Assembly (NCBI RefSeq): GCF_001951155.1
Contig: NZ_CP016359.1
Coordinates: forward strand, 1,698,001-1,762,000
DNA from: Christiangramia flava JLT2011
GTDB lineage: Bacteria; Bacteroidota; Bacteroidia; Flavobacteriales; Flavobacteriaceae
DNA: 64,000 nt
Reading direction: 5' to 3'
In this document: one piece after another, positions 9,676-16,872 of the stretch
How positions within the stretch are numbered: the first letter of the stretch is position 1
Layout of the letters: every line of letters begins with the position of its first letter
Made by a program: the position numbers and the translations under genes
The notes under the pieces: generated by a model
Told to the model about the DNA's origin: nothing
Database searches by the model: none
Seen by the model: only the letters and a program-made list of their open reading frames with translations

Positions 9676-10455
9676 ATGAAAAAGAAATTAGAAGCAGAGC
9701 TTAAAAAACTAGCCGAATCAATCCTGAACGCTCAGGGTACTTCGAACCTGGCAGATATGAAGCAGCGCGCGCGTGAATTATATGAGAAAATAGCTATTTT
9801 GGAATTTACGGAAAACAATCTCGAAGCTCAGTTCGAAAATCAGGTTTCACTACAGAAACCAGAACCGGTAAAGCAGGAACCTGTTGCACCGGTCAGGAAA
9901 CCGGAGCCCGATTACGATGAGCGCTATCCCAATGGAATGGAGTTCAACGAGGATACCGATGCGATTACGGAGCCCAACACCGAAAAGATCAAGGATATTG
10001 TGGCTCAGATGCCACCAGAGACGGCAAAGGTGGATACCATGATGAATAAAATGAATGAGCCAGAGCCTGCTCCTACCAGGGAAATCCCCAAGCAGGAACC
10101 TACACCAGAACCAGATCGAGGCTTTAATTTTGATGTGGATTACGACAATCTTCCAAATTTTGAACCGGTAAATCATGTGGAAAAGCACCAGCAGAACAAA
10201 CCTCGCTCACTAAACGACCGGTTGAAAAAAGGAATCAATATTGGCTTGAACGAGCGCCTTGCTTTTATTAGGCATTTGTTTGATGGGAATACGGCTGATT
10301 ACAACCGGGTGCTATCACAATTAAACACCTTTAACAGCCTGGAAGAAGCCAGGAAATTCATCGATAAGATCGTGAAGCCAGATTATAATCACTGGCAGGG
10401 CAAAGAAGAATACGAAGAGCGTTTTATGGCTCATATTGAGAATAAATTCGACTAA
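9676..10455 (+). CDS. Conserved-looking protein of unknown function with a Pro/Glu-rich linker
   Basis: I do not recognise this 259-residue protein by name. Residues 1-55 form a charged helix (KKKLEAELKKLAE onward), probably coiled coil. Residues about 60-165 are a low-complexity linker rich in Pro, Glu and Lys-Pro-Glu-Pro. Residues about 175-259 form a compact basic-acidic domain with SLNDRLKKGINIGLNERLAFIRHLF and FIDKIVKPDYNHW. There is no signal peptide or membrane helix, so it is probably cytoplasmic. It is joined to rsmI by a TAATG overlap, which suggests a ribosome or RNA-related setting, but that is only context. Confidence 0.75.
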   Translation: MKKKLEAELKKLAESILNAQGTSNLADMKQRARELYEKIAILEFTENNLEAQFENQVSLQKPEPVKQEPVAPVRKPEPDYDERYPNGMEFNEDTDAITEPNTEKIKDIVAQMPPETAKVDTMMNKMNEPEPAPTREIPKQEPTPEPDRGFNFDVDYDNLPNFEPVNHVEKHQQNKPRSLNDRLKKGINIGLNERLAFIRHLFDGNTADYNRVLSQLNTFNSLEEARKFIDKIVKPDYNHWQGKEEYEERFMAHIENKFD

Positions 10456-11126
10456 TGTCAAAACTCTATCTGGTTCCCACGCCGATCGGAAACCTGGAAG
10501 ATATGAGTTTCCGGGCCATTCGAATCCTGAAAGAGGTAGACCTGATCCTTGCCGAAGACACGCGGAACAGCGGGAAACTTCTGAAACACTTCGACATTTC
10601 CACTCCTATGCTCAGTCACCATATGCATAATGAGCACAAAACCGTGGAAGGCCTCGTGAACAGGATCAAATCTGGCGAACGCATGGCACTGATCAGCGAT
10701 GCGGGAACTCCTGCGATCTCCGATCCGGGGTTCTTACTAAGCCGCGCCTGCGTCGAAGCGGGAATTGAAATAGATTGTTTGCCCGGAGCCACAGCCTTCG
10801 TGCCGGCGCTTGTGAACAGCGGACTTCCAAATGACAAATTTGTCTTTGAAGGCTTTTTACCAGTTAAAAAAGGTCGACAAACCCGGTTGAATCTATTGGC
10901 GGAAGAAACCCGAACCATGATCTTTTACGAATCCCCTCATAAGTTGCTGAAAACACTTTCTCATTTCGCGGAATATTTTGGTTCAGAACGGAGGGTTTCC
11001 GTTTCGCGGGAAATCACCAAACTCCATGAAGAAACCATTCGCGGCACAGCAACTGAAGTCCTAGAACACTATACACAGCATCCCCCAAAAGGAGAAATTG
11101 TTATTATCGTTGCCGGAAAAAATTGA
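10455..11126 (+). CDS. rsmI: 16S rRNA (cytidine1402-2'-O)-methyltransferase
   Basis: The 223-residue protein uses S-adenosylmethionine to methylate the ribose of C1402 in the ribosomal P site, together with RsmH. Family motifs are LVPTPIGNLEDMSFRAI at the N terminus, LAEDTRNS, LISDAGTPAISDPGF and the GAT motif CLPGATAFVPAL. ALVNSGLPNDKFVFEGFLP also fits RsmI. It lacks the extra C-terminal domain of longer homologues. It is coupled at both ends: TAATG with the gene before and TGATG with the gene after. Confidence 0.95.
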   Translation: MSKLYLVPTPIGNLEDMSFRAIRILKEVDLILAEDTRNSGKLLKHFDISTPMLSHHMHNEHKTVEGLVNRIKSGERMALISDAGTPAISDPGFLLSRACVEAGIEIDCLPGATAFVPALVNSGLPNDKFVFEGFLPVKKGRQTRLNLLAEETRTMIFYESPHKLLKTLSHFAEYFGSERRVSVSREITKLHEETIRGTATEVLEHYTQHPPKGEIVIIVAGKN

Positions 11127-11689
11127 TGAAAGAGCTGCTTGCGGAAATACGAAATTGCAGGCTTTGTGAACAGCATTTGCCATTAGGTCCCAATCCTATA
11201 ATTGAAGCTGCTGAAAATTCCAAAATAATCCTGATTAGTCAGGCGCCTGGGAAGGTGGTACACGAAAGCGGTATCGCCTGGAAAGATCAAAGTGGAAAAA
11301 AGTTGCGGGAATGGCTGGGCGTGGACGAGGATACATTTTACAATAAGAACAATTTCGCCATTTTGCCAATGGGATTTTGTTATCCGGGGAAAGCGAAGAC
11401 CGGTGATGCACCGCCCAGGAAAGAATGCGCACCGCTCTGGCATGAGCCGGTTTGGAAACATCTCGAAGAAGTAAAACTCAAAATCCTGATTGGAGCGTAT
11501 GCAGCGAATTATTACCTCGGTCCTGGAAAACTAACAGAGAAAGTTCGTGATTTTGAGCAATTTCAGCCAGAGTTCTGGCCTGTTCCGCATCCTTCGCCGG
11601 TAAACAGATTCTGGCGCGCTAAAAACCCCTGGTTCGAGCAGGAAATTATTCCAAAACTTCAGCTGAAAATTCAGGAGATTTTATGCTGA
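11126..11689 (+). CDS. Fe-S uracil-DNA glycosylase family protein
   Basis: A 187-residue enzyme likely to excise uracil or related bases from DNA. From the ATG at 11126, Cys11, Cys14, Cys85 and Cys101 follow the spacing of the four [4Fe-4S] ligands of family 4/5 glycosylases. The active-site motif is SQAPGKVVHESG, a variant of GEAPG, and the C-terminal motif is PHPSPVNRFW. The variant first motif with AWKDQSGKKLREWLGV marks a distinct subgroup, so substrate preference is not certain. The start codon overlaps the rsmI stop in TGATG; a TTG three bases earlier is less likely. Confidence 0.85.
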   Translation: MKELLAEIRNCRLCEQHLPLGPNPIIEAAENSKIILISQAPGKVVHESGIAWKDQSGKKLREWLGVDEDTFYNKNNFAILPMGFCYPGKAKTGDAPPRKECAPLWHEPVWKHLEEVKLKILIGAYAANYYLGPGKLTEKVRDFEQFQPEFWPVPHPSPVNRFWRAKNPWFEQEIIPKLQLKIQEILC

Positions 11690-11748
11690 AATTGTAATTT
11701 TAGCATTCCTGAAACCACTGGCTTTTCAATTCAAAAATCACGATTTTT

Positions 11749-13449
11749 ATGCGCTGGACTCTCAAACCCAAACCCGATTCTATTGTTTCTGAAAAACTTT
11801 CCGAAGAGCTTGGCGTAAGTCTTCCGGTAGCCAAATTATTGGTGCAAAGGGGTATTGAGACGTTTCAGGAAGCCAAAGATTTCTTCAGGCCAGACCTGGA
11901 CAAACTGCACGATCCTTTTTTGATGAAAGATATGGACCTGGCGGTAAAACGTCTTTCTGAAGCGATCGAAAACGGTGAAAACATCATGATCTATGGCGAT
12001 TATGATGTAGATGGTACCAGCAGCGTCTCCCTGGTTTACTCGTGGCTCAAATTCCGTCACCCCAATGTGGCCACTTATATTCCTGATCGTTATGAAGAAG
12101 GCTACGGAATTTCTTTCCAGGGAATCGATTTTGCGGCCGATAATGACATCAGCCTTATCGTCGCGCTGGATTGCGGTATCAAGGAAATTGAAAAAGTGGC
12201 GTATGCCCGGAGCAAAGGCATCGATTTTATCATATGTGATCACCACCGGCCCGGTGCTGAAATTCCGGAGGCTGTTGCCGTTCTCGATCCTAAGAGAACA
12301 GATTGTGATTATCCCTACGATGAACTTTGCGGATGCGGGGTGGGTTTTAAATTGATCCAGGCTTATACCCAATTCCATAATGAAGAAACCGATAGCCTGG
12401 TGACCTACCTTGACCTGGTTGCGACCGCCATTGCCGCCGATATTGTCCCGATTACCGGCGAAAATCGCATTCTGGCCTACCATGGCCTGCATGTGCTGAA
12501 TGTGGCGCCCCGAAACGGACTCGCGAGCTTGATTGGGAATCGCAAACCGGTAACGATTAGTGATGTGGTTTTTATCGCCGCACCACGCATCAACGCAGCG
12601 GGGCGGATGAAACACGGGCAGCATGCCGTGAATTTGCTTACGGAAGAAGATCCGGAAAAGGCCGCAGAACTGGCTGGAGAAATTGAAGTTTTCAATAGCG
12701 ACAGGCGTGATGCTGATAAGATCATAACTGAAGAAGCCCGGCAACAGATCATTGAGCTGGAGGAAGAAAACCGAATGACCACCGTGGTCTACAACGAACA
12801 CTGGCACAAAGGAGTGATTGGGATTGTAGCGTCCCGACTCACGGAAACCTGGTACAGACCTACGCTGGTCTTTACGAAAAGTGGTGAAAAACTGGCTGCT
12901 TCAGCAAGATCGGTACGCGGTTTTGATGTCTATGAAGCTCTGGAAGGCTGTAAGGATCATATTGAACAGTTCGGCGGTCACAAATACGCCGCGGGACTTA
13001 CTTTAATGGAAGATCAGTTCGAGAATTTTAAACAGAAATTTGAAGAAGTGGTTTCTCAAACGATCGATAAAAAACTGCTTACTCCTGAAATCCTCATTGA
13101 TGCCGAGATCGATCTGGAGGAGATCACCCCCAAATTCTACCGGATTTTAAAACAATTCGCTCCTTTTGGGCCGGGGAATATGTCGCCTGTTTTCCTGACT
13201 CGTGGCCTGATAGATACCGGTTTTGGAAAGTGCGTGGGAGAAGACCGGAGTCACCTGAAATGCCAGGTTAAACAGCGGGATGGCGGGCCTGCTTTCAATG
13301 TGATCGGGTTCAATCTTGGAGAGAAACTGGAAATGATCAAAGACCACAAGCGTTTTGATGCCGTTTATAGTATAGATGAAAATACCTGGAACGGGAATAC
13401 CACGTTGCAGTTAAAGTTGCGCGATATTCGCGAATCGGTAGAGTTTTAA
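11749..13449 (+). CDS. recJ: Single-stranded-DNA-specific exonuclease RecJ
   Basis: This 566-residue 5'-3' ssDNA exonuclease works in recombination and mismatch repair. The DHH phosphoesterase motifs are visible: IYGDYDVDGTSS near residue 84, LDCGI, the signature ICDHHRPG near 164 and ATAIAADIVPI near 225. The DHHA1 half has HKGVIGIVASRLTE and ARSVRGFDVYEAL; FGGHKYAAGLTL follows. The C terminus holds the OB fold expected of RecJ. Its TAA stop shares the palindrome TTAA (13446-13449) with the convergent LpxH-like gene. Confidence 0.96.
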   Translation: MRWTLKPKPDSIVSEKLSEELGVSLPVAKLLVQRGIETFQEAKDFFRPDLDKLHDPFLMKDMDLAVKRLSEAIENGENIMIYGDYDVDGTSSVSLVYSWLKFRHPNVATYIPDRYEEGYGISFQGIDFAADNDISLIVALDCGIKEIEKVAYARSKGIDFIICDHHRPGAEIPEAVAVLDPKRTDCDYPYDELCGCGVGFKLIQAYTQFHNEETDSLVTYLDLVATAIAADIVPITGENRILAYHGLHVLNVAPRNGLASLIGNRKPVTISDVVFIAAPRINAAGRMKHGQHAVNLLTEEDPEKAAELAGEIEVFNSDRRDADKIITEEARQQIIELEEENRMTTVVYNEHWHKGVIGIVASRLTETWYRPTLVFTKSGEKLAASARSVRGFDVYEALEGCKDHIEQFGGHKYAAGLTLMEDQFENFKQKFEEVVSQTIDKKLLTPEILIDAEIDLEEITPKFYRILKQFAPFGPGNMSPVFLTRGLIDTGFGKCVGEDRSHLKCQVKQRDGGPAFNVIGFNLGEKLEMIKDHKRFDAVYSIDENTWNGNTTLQLKLRDIRESVEF

Positions 13450-14207
13450 GCCTGGCGGAAATTTTTCAGGAGCAGATCCTGTCCGTCGAACTCGGCATAA
13501 GTATAGTGATTGATCCAGTCCCCGGTGTTTACATACCGGGATTTTTGATTTAGCTGAATATCCAACGGAAGATGCCGGTGCCCGAACAGGAAATAATCAT
13601 AGTCTTTAGATTCCAGTTTCCGGCGGCAATACTGGATCAGGAATTCTTTTTCTTCGCCCAAAAACTCCATGTCCTCCTCACCGGAGATCATTTTGTTCTT
13701 TACTGAAAAATATTGGGCCAAAGGAACTCCCAAATCTGGATGCAGCCAGCGGTAAAGCCATTTGGAAAAGGGATTGGTAAAAACCTTTTTCATGCGCTTG
13801 TAGCCTATATCGCCAGGACCCAGACCGTCTCCATGACCAACTAAAAACTTTTTCCCGTTGAATTCGAATTCTTTTGGCTGACGATAAACCGGGATGTTCA
13901 ATTCATCTTCAAAATAATTTTCCATCCAGAGATCGTGATTCCCGACAAAGAAGTGAACAGGGATTCCACTATCGCTAATTTCAGCCAGCTTGCCTAAAGT
14001 TCTTACGAAACCTTTTGGAACCACGTGCTGGTATTCGAACCAGAAATCAAAAAGATCGCCCAGCAGGAAGATCGCAGCAGCATCCTGCCTGATTTCTTCC
14101 AGCCATTCCAGGAACACCTTCTCGCGCTTCCTGCTTTCCTGCATGGTGGGTGCGCCCAGGTGATTGTCGCTGGAAAAATAGATCTTTTTGCCTTCGGGAA
14201 TATTCAT
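13446..14207 (-). CDS. UDP-2,3-diacylglucosamine diphosphatase-like metallophosphoesterase
   Basis: A 253-residue metallophosphoesterase. The metal motifs are SSDNHLG (Asp14, His16), LLGDLFDFWFEY, VGNHDLWME, LVGHGDGLGPGD and FGHRHLPLD. GDLFDFWFEY and the helical segment after GDGLG resemble LpxH, which removes UMP from UDP-diacylglucosamine in lipid A synthesis. Bacteroidota lipid A synthesis needs such a step, but the LpxH/LpxH2 assignment is by motif only. It overlaps recJ tail to tail by four bases. Confidence 0.8.
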   Translation of the reverse strand: MNIPEGKKIYFSSDNHLGAPTMQESRKREKVFLEWLEEIRQDAAAIFLLGDLFDFWFEYQHVVPKGFVRTLGKLAEISDSGIPVHFFVGNHDLWMENYFEDELNIPVYRQPKEFEFNGKKFLVGHGDGLGPGDIGYKRMKKVFTNPFSKWLYRWLHPDLGVPLAQYFSVKNKMISGEEDMEFLGEEKEFLIQYCRRKLESKDYDYFLFGHRHLPLDIQLNQKSRYVNTGDWINHYTYAEFDGQDLLLKNFRQA

Positions 14208-14291
14208 AATTGCTGAATTCGCGGGTAAAGATATGGAAAACTGATTTTTGTTCGAATTTTAAACAGCAGTTGTTTCAGGCTGAGGTGATGT

Positions 14292-14366
14292 GCGCAAGGG
14301 ATAGCAGCGGTTAGCTCCCGCGTTTGCGGGACTATGAGCGGATAGCCCGACCCGTAAGGGTTGCGC
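14292..14366. repeat. Structured intergenic repeat-like element
   Basis: A 75-base GC-rich block lies just after the queD-like stop. GCGCAA (14292-14297) and TTGCGC (14361-14366) are terminal inverted repeats. Inside are a hairpin TCCCGC-GTTT-GCGGGA (14316-14331), a direct repeat GGATAGC (14299-14305 and 14340-14346) and a small hairpin CCC-GTAA-GGG (14351-14360). On the minus strand it contains CGGGCTATCCGC, a motif I recall from scattered 3'-flanking elements in flavobacterial genomes; that recollection needs a search. There is no T run for a simple terminator. Confidence 0.55.
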
Positions 14367-14367
14367 C

Positions 14368-14820
14368 CTACTCGTTATCACTCGCGTACCATTCGGCAAA
14401 ACTGGACTCGGTTTCCTGCAATTTCAGGGAATGCAGGCGGATGTGCGAGGGAAGGTGTTTTTGGATTTTTTCGGCAAAATCGATGACCATGTTTTCACTG
14501 GTCGGCTGGTAATTGGTGAGGATCACGTGATGCCCGCGACTTTTCAATTCTTCAGCAAGTTCCACATGCGGCGTGTTTTTATTAAAAACGGTGGCGTGAT
14601 CAAATTTATCTACAATTTCAGATTTCACGATCTTCTTCAGGTCACCAAAATCGATGACCATTCCAAATTTCACATTTTCACTATCGGTTATAGGGGTGCC
14701 GATCACGGTCACATTTAATTTGTAGGAGTGGCCATGCACGTTTCGGCATTTTCCGTCGTAGCCATAAAGCGCGTGACCGGTCTCAAAATTAAACTGTTTA
14801 GTGATTCTGATCTTGTTCAT
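14368..14820 (-). CDS. queD: 6-pyruvoyl-tetrahydropterin synthase/QueD family protein
   Basis: The product (150 residues from the ATG at 14820) probably makes 6-carboxytetrahydropterin from dihydroneopterin triphosphate on the way to queuosine. The zinc histidines are in ETGHAL and VHGHSY, the catalytic Cys in GKCRNVHG, and DHATVFN plus LQETESSFAEW give further active-site residues. A TATCTTTG box at 14838-14845 puts transcription start near 14831, so the ATG at 14820 is a better start than the one at 14829. A pterin synthase function without queuosine is the main alternative. It is divergent from the 2OG oxygenase. Confidence 0.88.
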   Translation of the reverse strand: MNKIRITKQFNFETGHALYGYDGKCRNVHGHSYKLNVTVIGTPITDSENVKFGMVIDFGDLKKIVKSEIVDKFDHATVFNKNTPHVELAEELKSRGHHVILTNYQPTSENMVIDFAEKIQKHLPSHIRLHSLKLQETESSFAEWYASDNE

Positions 14821-14837
14821 TTTCTGCAAATTTGCTA

Positions 14838-14845
14838 CAAAGATA
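14838..14845 (-). promoter_or_regulatory. -7 box for queD
   Basis: TATCTTTG on the minus strand matches TAnnTTTG, with TTTC 17 bases further upstream as a weak -33 element. The implied start site favours the ATG at 14820. Confidence 0.5.
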
Positions 14846-14896
14846 CTGCATTTTTTGAGGCCGAAATTTTAACGTTTTTAAATGATGCAGAGAAAG

Positions 14897-14905
14897 TATA
14901 TTTGC
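14897..14905 (+). promoter_or_regulatory. -7 box for the 2OG oxygenase
   Basis: TATATTTGC matches TAnnTTTG exactly; TTTT at 14875-14878 is 18 bases upstream. Transcription would begin near 14911, which rules against the in-frame ATG at 14882 and supports 14921. Confidence 0.55.
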
Positions 14906-14920
14906 GAAATTTTTTCAGGA

Positions 14921-15571
14921 ATGGGAACTACAGATGAGCTTTTTGAGCAGATAGGTTTCGAGGAAAATCCGCTTTATGAACAAATCATTGCTGATCTGCT
15001 CGAACGCAAGTACAGCGTGATCGACGGTTTCTTTGCTTCGGAAGAGGTAGACTTGCTTCGGGACAGCATCATGGAAAAATACCAGGACCACGAATTCAAG
15101 AAAGCTGCGATCGGGAACAAGACGAACGAGGTGATTGAAAAGAGCATTCGTGGCGATTTTATTTTATGGCTGGATGAAGAAAAAGCCGGTGAAGCAGAAA
15201 AAATCTATTTTGACAAGATCAATTCGCTGGTAAGTTACCTGAACCGAACCTGTTTTATGGGTATTTTGAACAAGGAATTTCATTATGCGGTCTATCCTGA
15301 AGGGACTTTTTACAAGCGCCACCTGGATACGTTCCTGAATGACGGCCGCCGCAAATTATCCATGGTGTGCTACCTGAACAAGGAAAACTGGCCTCCGGAA
15401 AATGGCGGTGAACTGGCGATCTACCTGGACAAAAATGGAGTGGAGGAGGAAATCGCCATCTATCCGCTGGCGGGGAGGATTGTGATCTTTGAAAGCCAGG
15501 AACTGGAACACGAAGTGAAAATCGTGAAGGTGCCGCGATATAGTATCACAGGCTGGTTGAAAACGAGGTAA
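14921..15571 (+). CDS. 2-oxoglutarate/Fe(II)-dependent oxygenase, prolyl-4-hydroxylase-like
   Basis: A 216-residue oxygenase with the double-stranded beta-helix facial triad: His and Asp in YKRHLDTF and the distal His in LEHEVKIV. The Arg in PRYSITGW would bind 2-oxoglutarate. GGELAIYLD and AGRIVIFES fit the P4Hc fold (2OG-FeII_Oxy_3). The likely target is a protein side chain, by analogy with PHD-type and ribosomal-protein hydroxylases, but no substrate is visible. An in-frame ATG at 14882 lies upstream of the predicted transcription start, so I start at 14921. Confidence 0.85.
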   Translation: MGTTDELFEQIGFEENPLYEQIIADLLERKYSVIDGFFASEEVDLLRDSIMEKYQDHEFKKAAIGNKTNEVIEKSIRGDFILWLDEEKAGEAEKIYFDKINSLVSYLNRTCFMGILNKEFHYAVYPEGTFYKRHLDTFLNDGRRKLSMVCYLNKENWPPENGGELAIYLDKNGVEEEIAIYPLAGRIVIFESQELEHEVKIVKVPRYSITGWLKTR

Positions 15572-15682
15572 CTATTTTTTCAGCTTTCTGAAGACGAATA
15601 CGCCAATCAAAATGATTGCCAGGAGAAGCCAGAAGCCCATCCCGCTCATAAAACTGAAAAACTGCCAAATATCCTGGTCCAT
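15572..15682 (-). CDS. Tiny single-pass membrane protein (36 residues)
   Basis: The ATG at 15682 opens a 36-codon frame. The peptide starts MDQDIWQFFSFMSG and has one strong membrane helix (GFWLLLAIILIGVFVF), followed by a basic end RKLKK. It begins one base after the TGA of the previous small gene, and that placement together with the similar layout (polar N terminus, helix, basic C terminus) argues that it is real. No family is recognised. Its TAG stop at 15572-15574 abuts the end of the convergent oxygenase gene. Confidence 0.55.
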   Translation of the reverse strand: MDQDIWQFFSFMSGMGFWLLLAIILIGVFVFRKLKK

Positions 15683-15683
15683 A

Positions 15684-15875
15684 TCAATTTCTATATTTAC
15701 GGCTGTTTCTCTTATTCCAGCGATAGCGGGCAAAATAGAAAACTGCCAGTAATAACAGGATTCCTAAGAGGTACCAGAAATTTTCAGAAATGAAATCTTC
15801 CAATTTCCAGCCCCATTTCTGGGTTTCGGTGGGAGCTTTGTCCTGAGGTAATTCTGGTTGCTGAAATAAACTCAT
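15684..15875 (-). CDS. Small single-pass membrane protein (63 residues)
   Basis: The N-terminal 25 residues are polar (MSLFQQPELPQDKAPTETQK). One membrane helix runs from about residue 34 to 49 (WYLLGILLLLAVFYFA), followed by a strongly basic tail (RYRWNKRNSRKYRN), so the C terminus should stay in the cytoplasm. The start codon overlaps the TGA of the upstream 59-residue gene by the four bases ATGA, a typical coupling junction. I do not recognise a family. It is the middle of three such genes in a row. Confidence 0.65.
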   Translation of the reverse strand: MSLFQQPELPQDKAPTETQKWGWKLEDFISENFWYLLGILLLLAVFYFARYRWNKRNSRKYRN

Positions 15876-16051
15876 GATGCCGATTTTCTTTTTCTTCGGA
15901 TTAAATAAATTATCAAAAGTAATACGCCAAGAGCCATGATAAATGGGATAGCATAAGCAATTATATAGCCAATTTTATAGCCTAATTCATAAGCCTCATT
16001 CTGTGCCGGATCCTGAATTAAAAGATAAAGAAAATTGGAAAAGGACATCAT
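15872..16051 (-). CDS. Small single-pass membrane protein (59 residues)
   Basis: Reading leftward from the ATGATG at 16051-16046, the peptide starts MMSFSNFLYLLIQDPAQNE, then has YELGYKIGYII and a membrane helix around AIPFIMALGVLLLIIYLI, ending in the basic tail RRKRKSAS. The start lies on the TGA stop of the enoyl-CoA hydratase gene, and the stop overlaps the next small gene, so translation is coupled on both sides. The exact ATG of the two is uncertain. Function unknown. Confidence 0.6.
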   Translation of the reverse strand: MMSFSNFLYLLIQDPAQNEAYELGYKIGYIIAYAIPFIMALGVLLLIIYLIRRKRKSAS

Positions 16052-16830
16052 TTTTTAAATTTTTCAAGTGCCTTTTTGGTGAAATCAGATAACACCAGTT
16101 CCCCGGAAATCGCCGCATTTTCCTGGAGTAATTGCTCCCAGTTTTCGGTGCCTTTCCAGAGTAGTTTTTTCATTTCCAAAAGTGCTTCAGGATTATAGGA
16201 AGCAAGCTTTTCTGCGAAAAAGATCACTTCTTCATCCAGTTCTTTCAGGTTGTCAAAAACCCGGGCATACAAACCTTTTTCCTTGGCCCAGTAGGCATTT
16301 TTCCATTCGTGTGCGCCAAGTGTGAGTTCCGCCAGGGCTGCTTTTCCCATTTTTCGCTCTACGGCCGGCGCGATCACAAAAGGCCCGATGCCGATGCTCA
16401 GTTCTGAAAGTTTGATGGCAGCAGCTTCCGTGGCCATTGCATAATCACAGGCAGCTACCAGGCCAACGCCGCCTCCAACCGTTTTTCCCTGAACCCGGGC
16501 AATGACAAGTTTTGGGCATTTTCGCATGGCATTGATCACCTTGGCAAAACCGGAAAAGAATAGTTTTCCCGTTTGCATATCATTGATCGCGACGAGCTCG
16601 TTAAAGGACGCCCCGGCACAAAAAGCCTTCTCGCCTTCCGATTGTAGAAGAATGACCTTCGCTTCAGGATCTTCGGAAAGTTCCTGGAATTTTTTAGCAA
16701 GCCTGTCGAGTAAAACTGAAGGAAATGAATTGCTGGCGGGATGGCCAAACTCGATCTTCGCCACGCCATTTTCGATTACAGAATAGAGACTTCCGTCTTC
16801 GCGATCGGTCATAATACGGGTTTTTACCAA
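16048..16830 (-). CDS. Enoyl-CoA hydratase/isomerase family protein
   Basis: A 260-residue crotonase. The oxyanion-hole segments are FCAGASFNEL near residue 70 and KTVGGGVGLVAACDYA near 115. LSELSIGIGPFVIAP supplies one Glu at the place of the first catalytic glutamate; the second one of classical hydratases is not obvious, so isomerase or methylglutaconyl-CoA-type activity cannot be excluded. A second in-frame ATG at 16812 may be the true start. It follows the MATE gene by 42 bases and leads directly into three small membrane genes. Confidence 0.85.
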   Translation of the reverse strand: MVKTRIMTDREDGSLYSVIENGVAKIEFGHPASNSFPSVLLDRLAKKFQELSEDPEAKVILLQSEGEKAFCAGASFNELVAINDMQTGKLFFSGFAKVINAMRKCPKLVIARVQGKTVGGGVGLVAACDYAMATEAAAIKLSELSIGIGPFVIAPAVERKMGKAALAELTLGAHEWKNAYWAKEKGLYARVFDNLKELDEEVIFFAEKLASYNPEALLEMKKLLWKGTENWEQLLQENAAISGELVLSDFTKKALEKFKK

Positions 16831-16872
16831 AGGTAAGATTTCAGAATGAACTGAAGTATGGCTTAACAGAAT

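Noticed and set aside
11836..12807. Long open frame (323 codons) on the strand opposite recJ
   Set aside because: It lies wholly within recJ, has no recognisable motif and follows the codon pattern of recJ in reverse.
14292..14366. Structured element as a tRNA or simple intrinsic terminator
   Set aside because: No cloverleaf fold can be drawn and no T run follows the hairpins on either strand.
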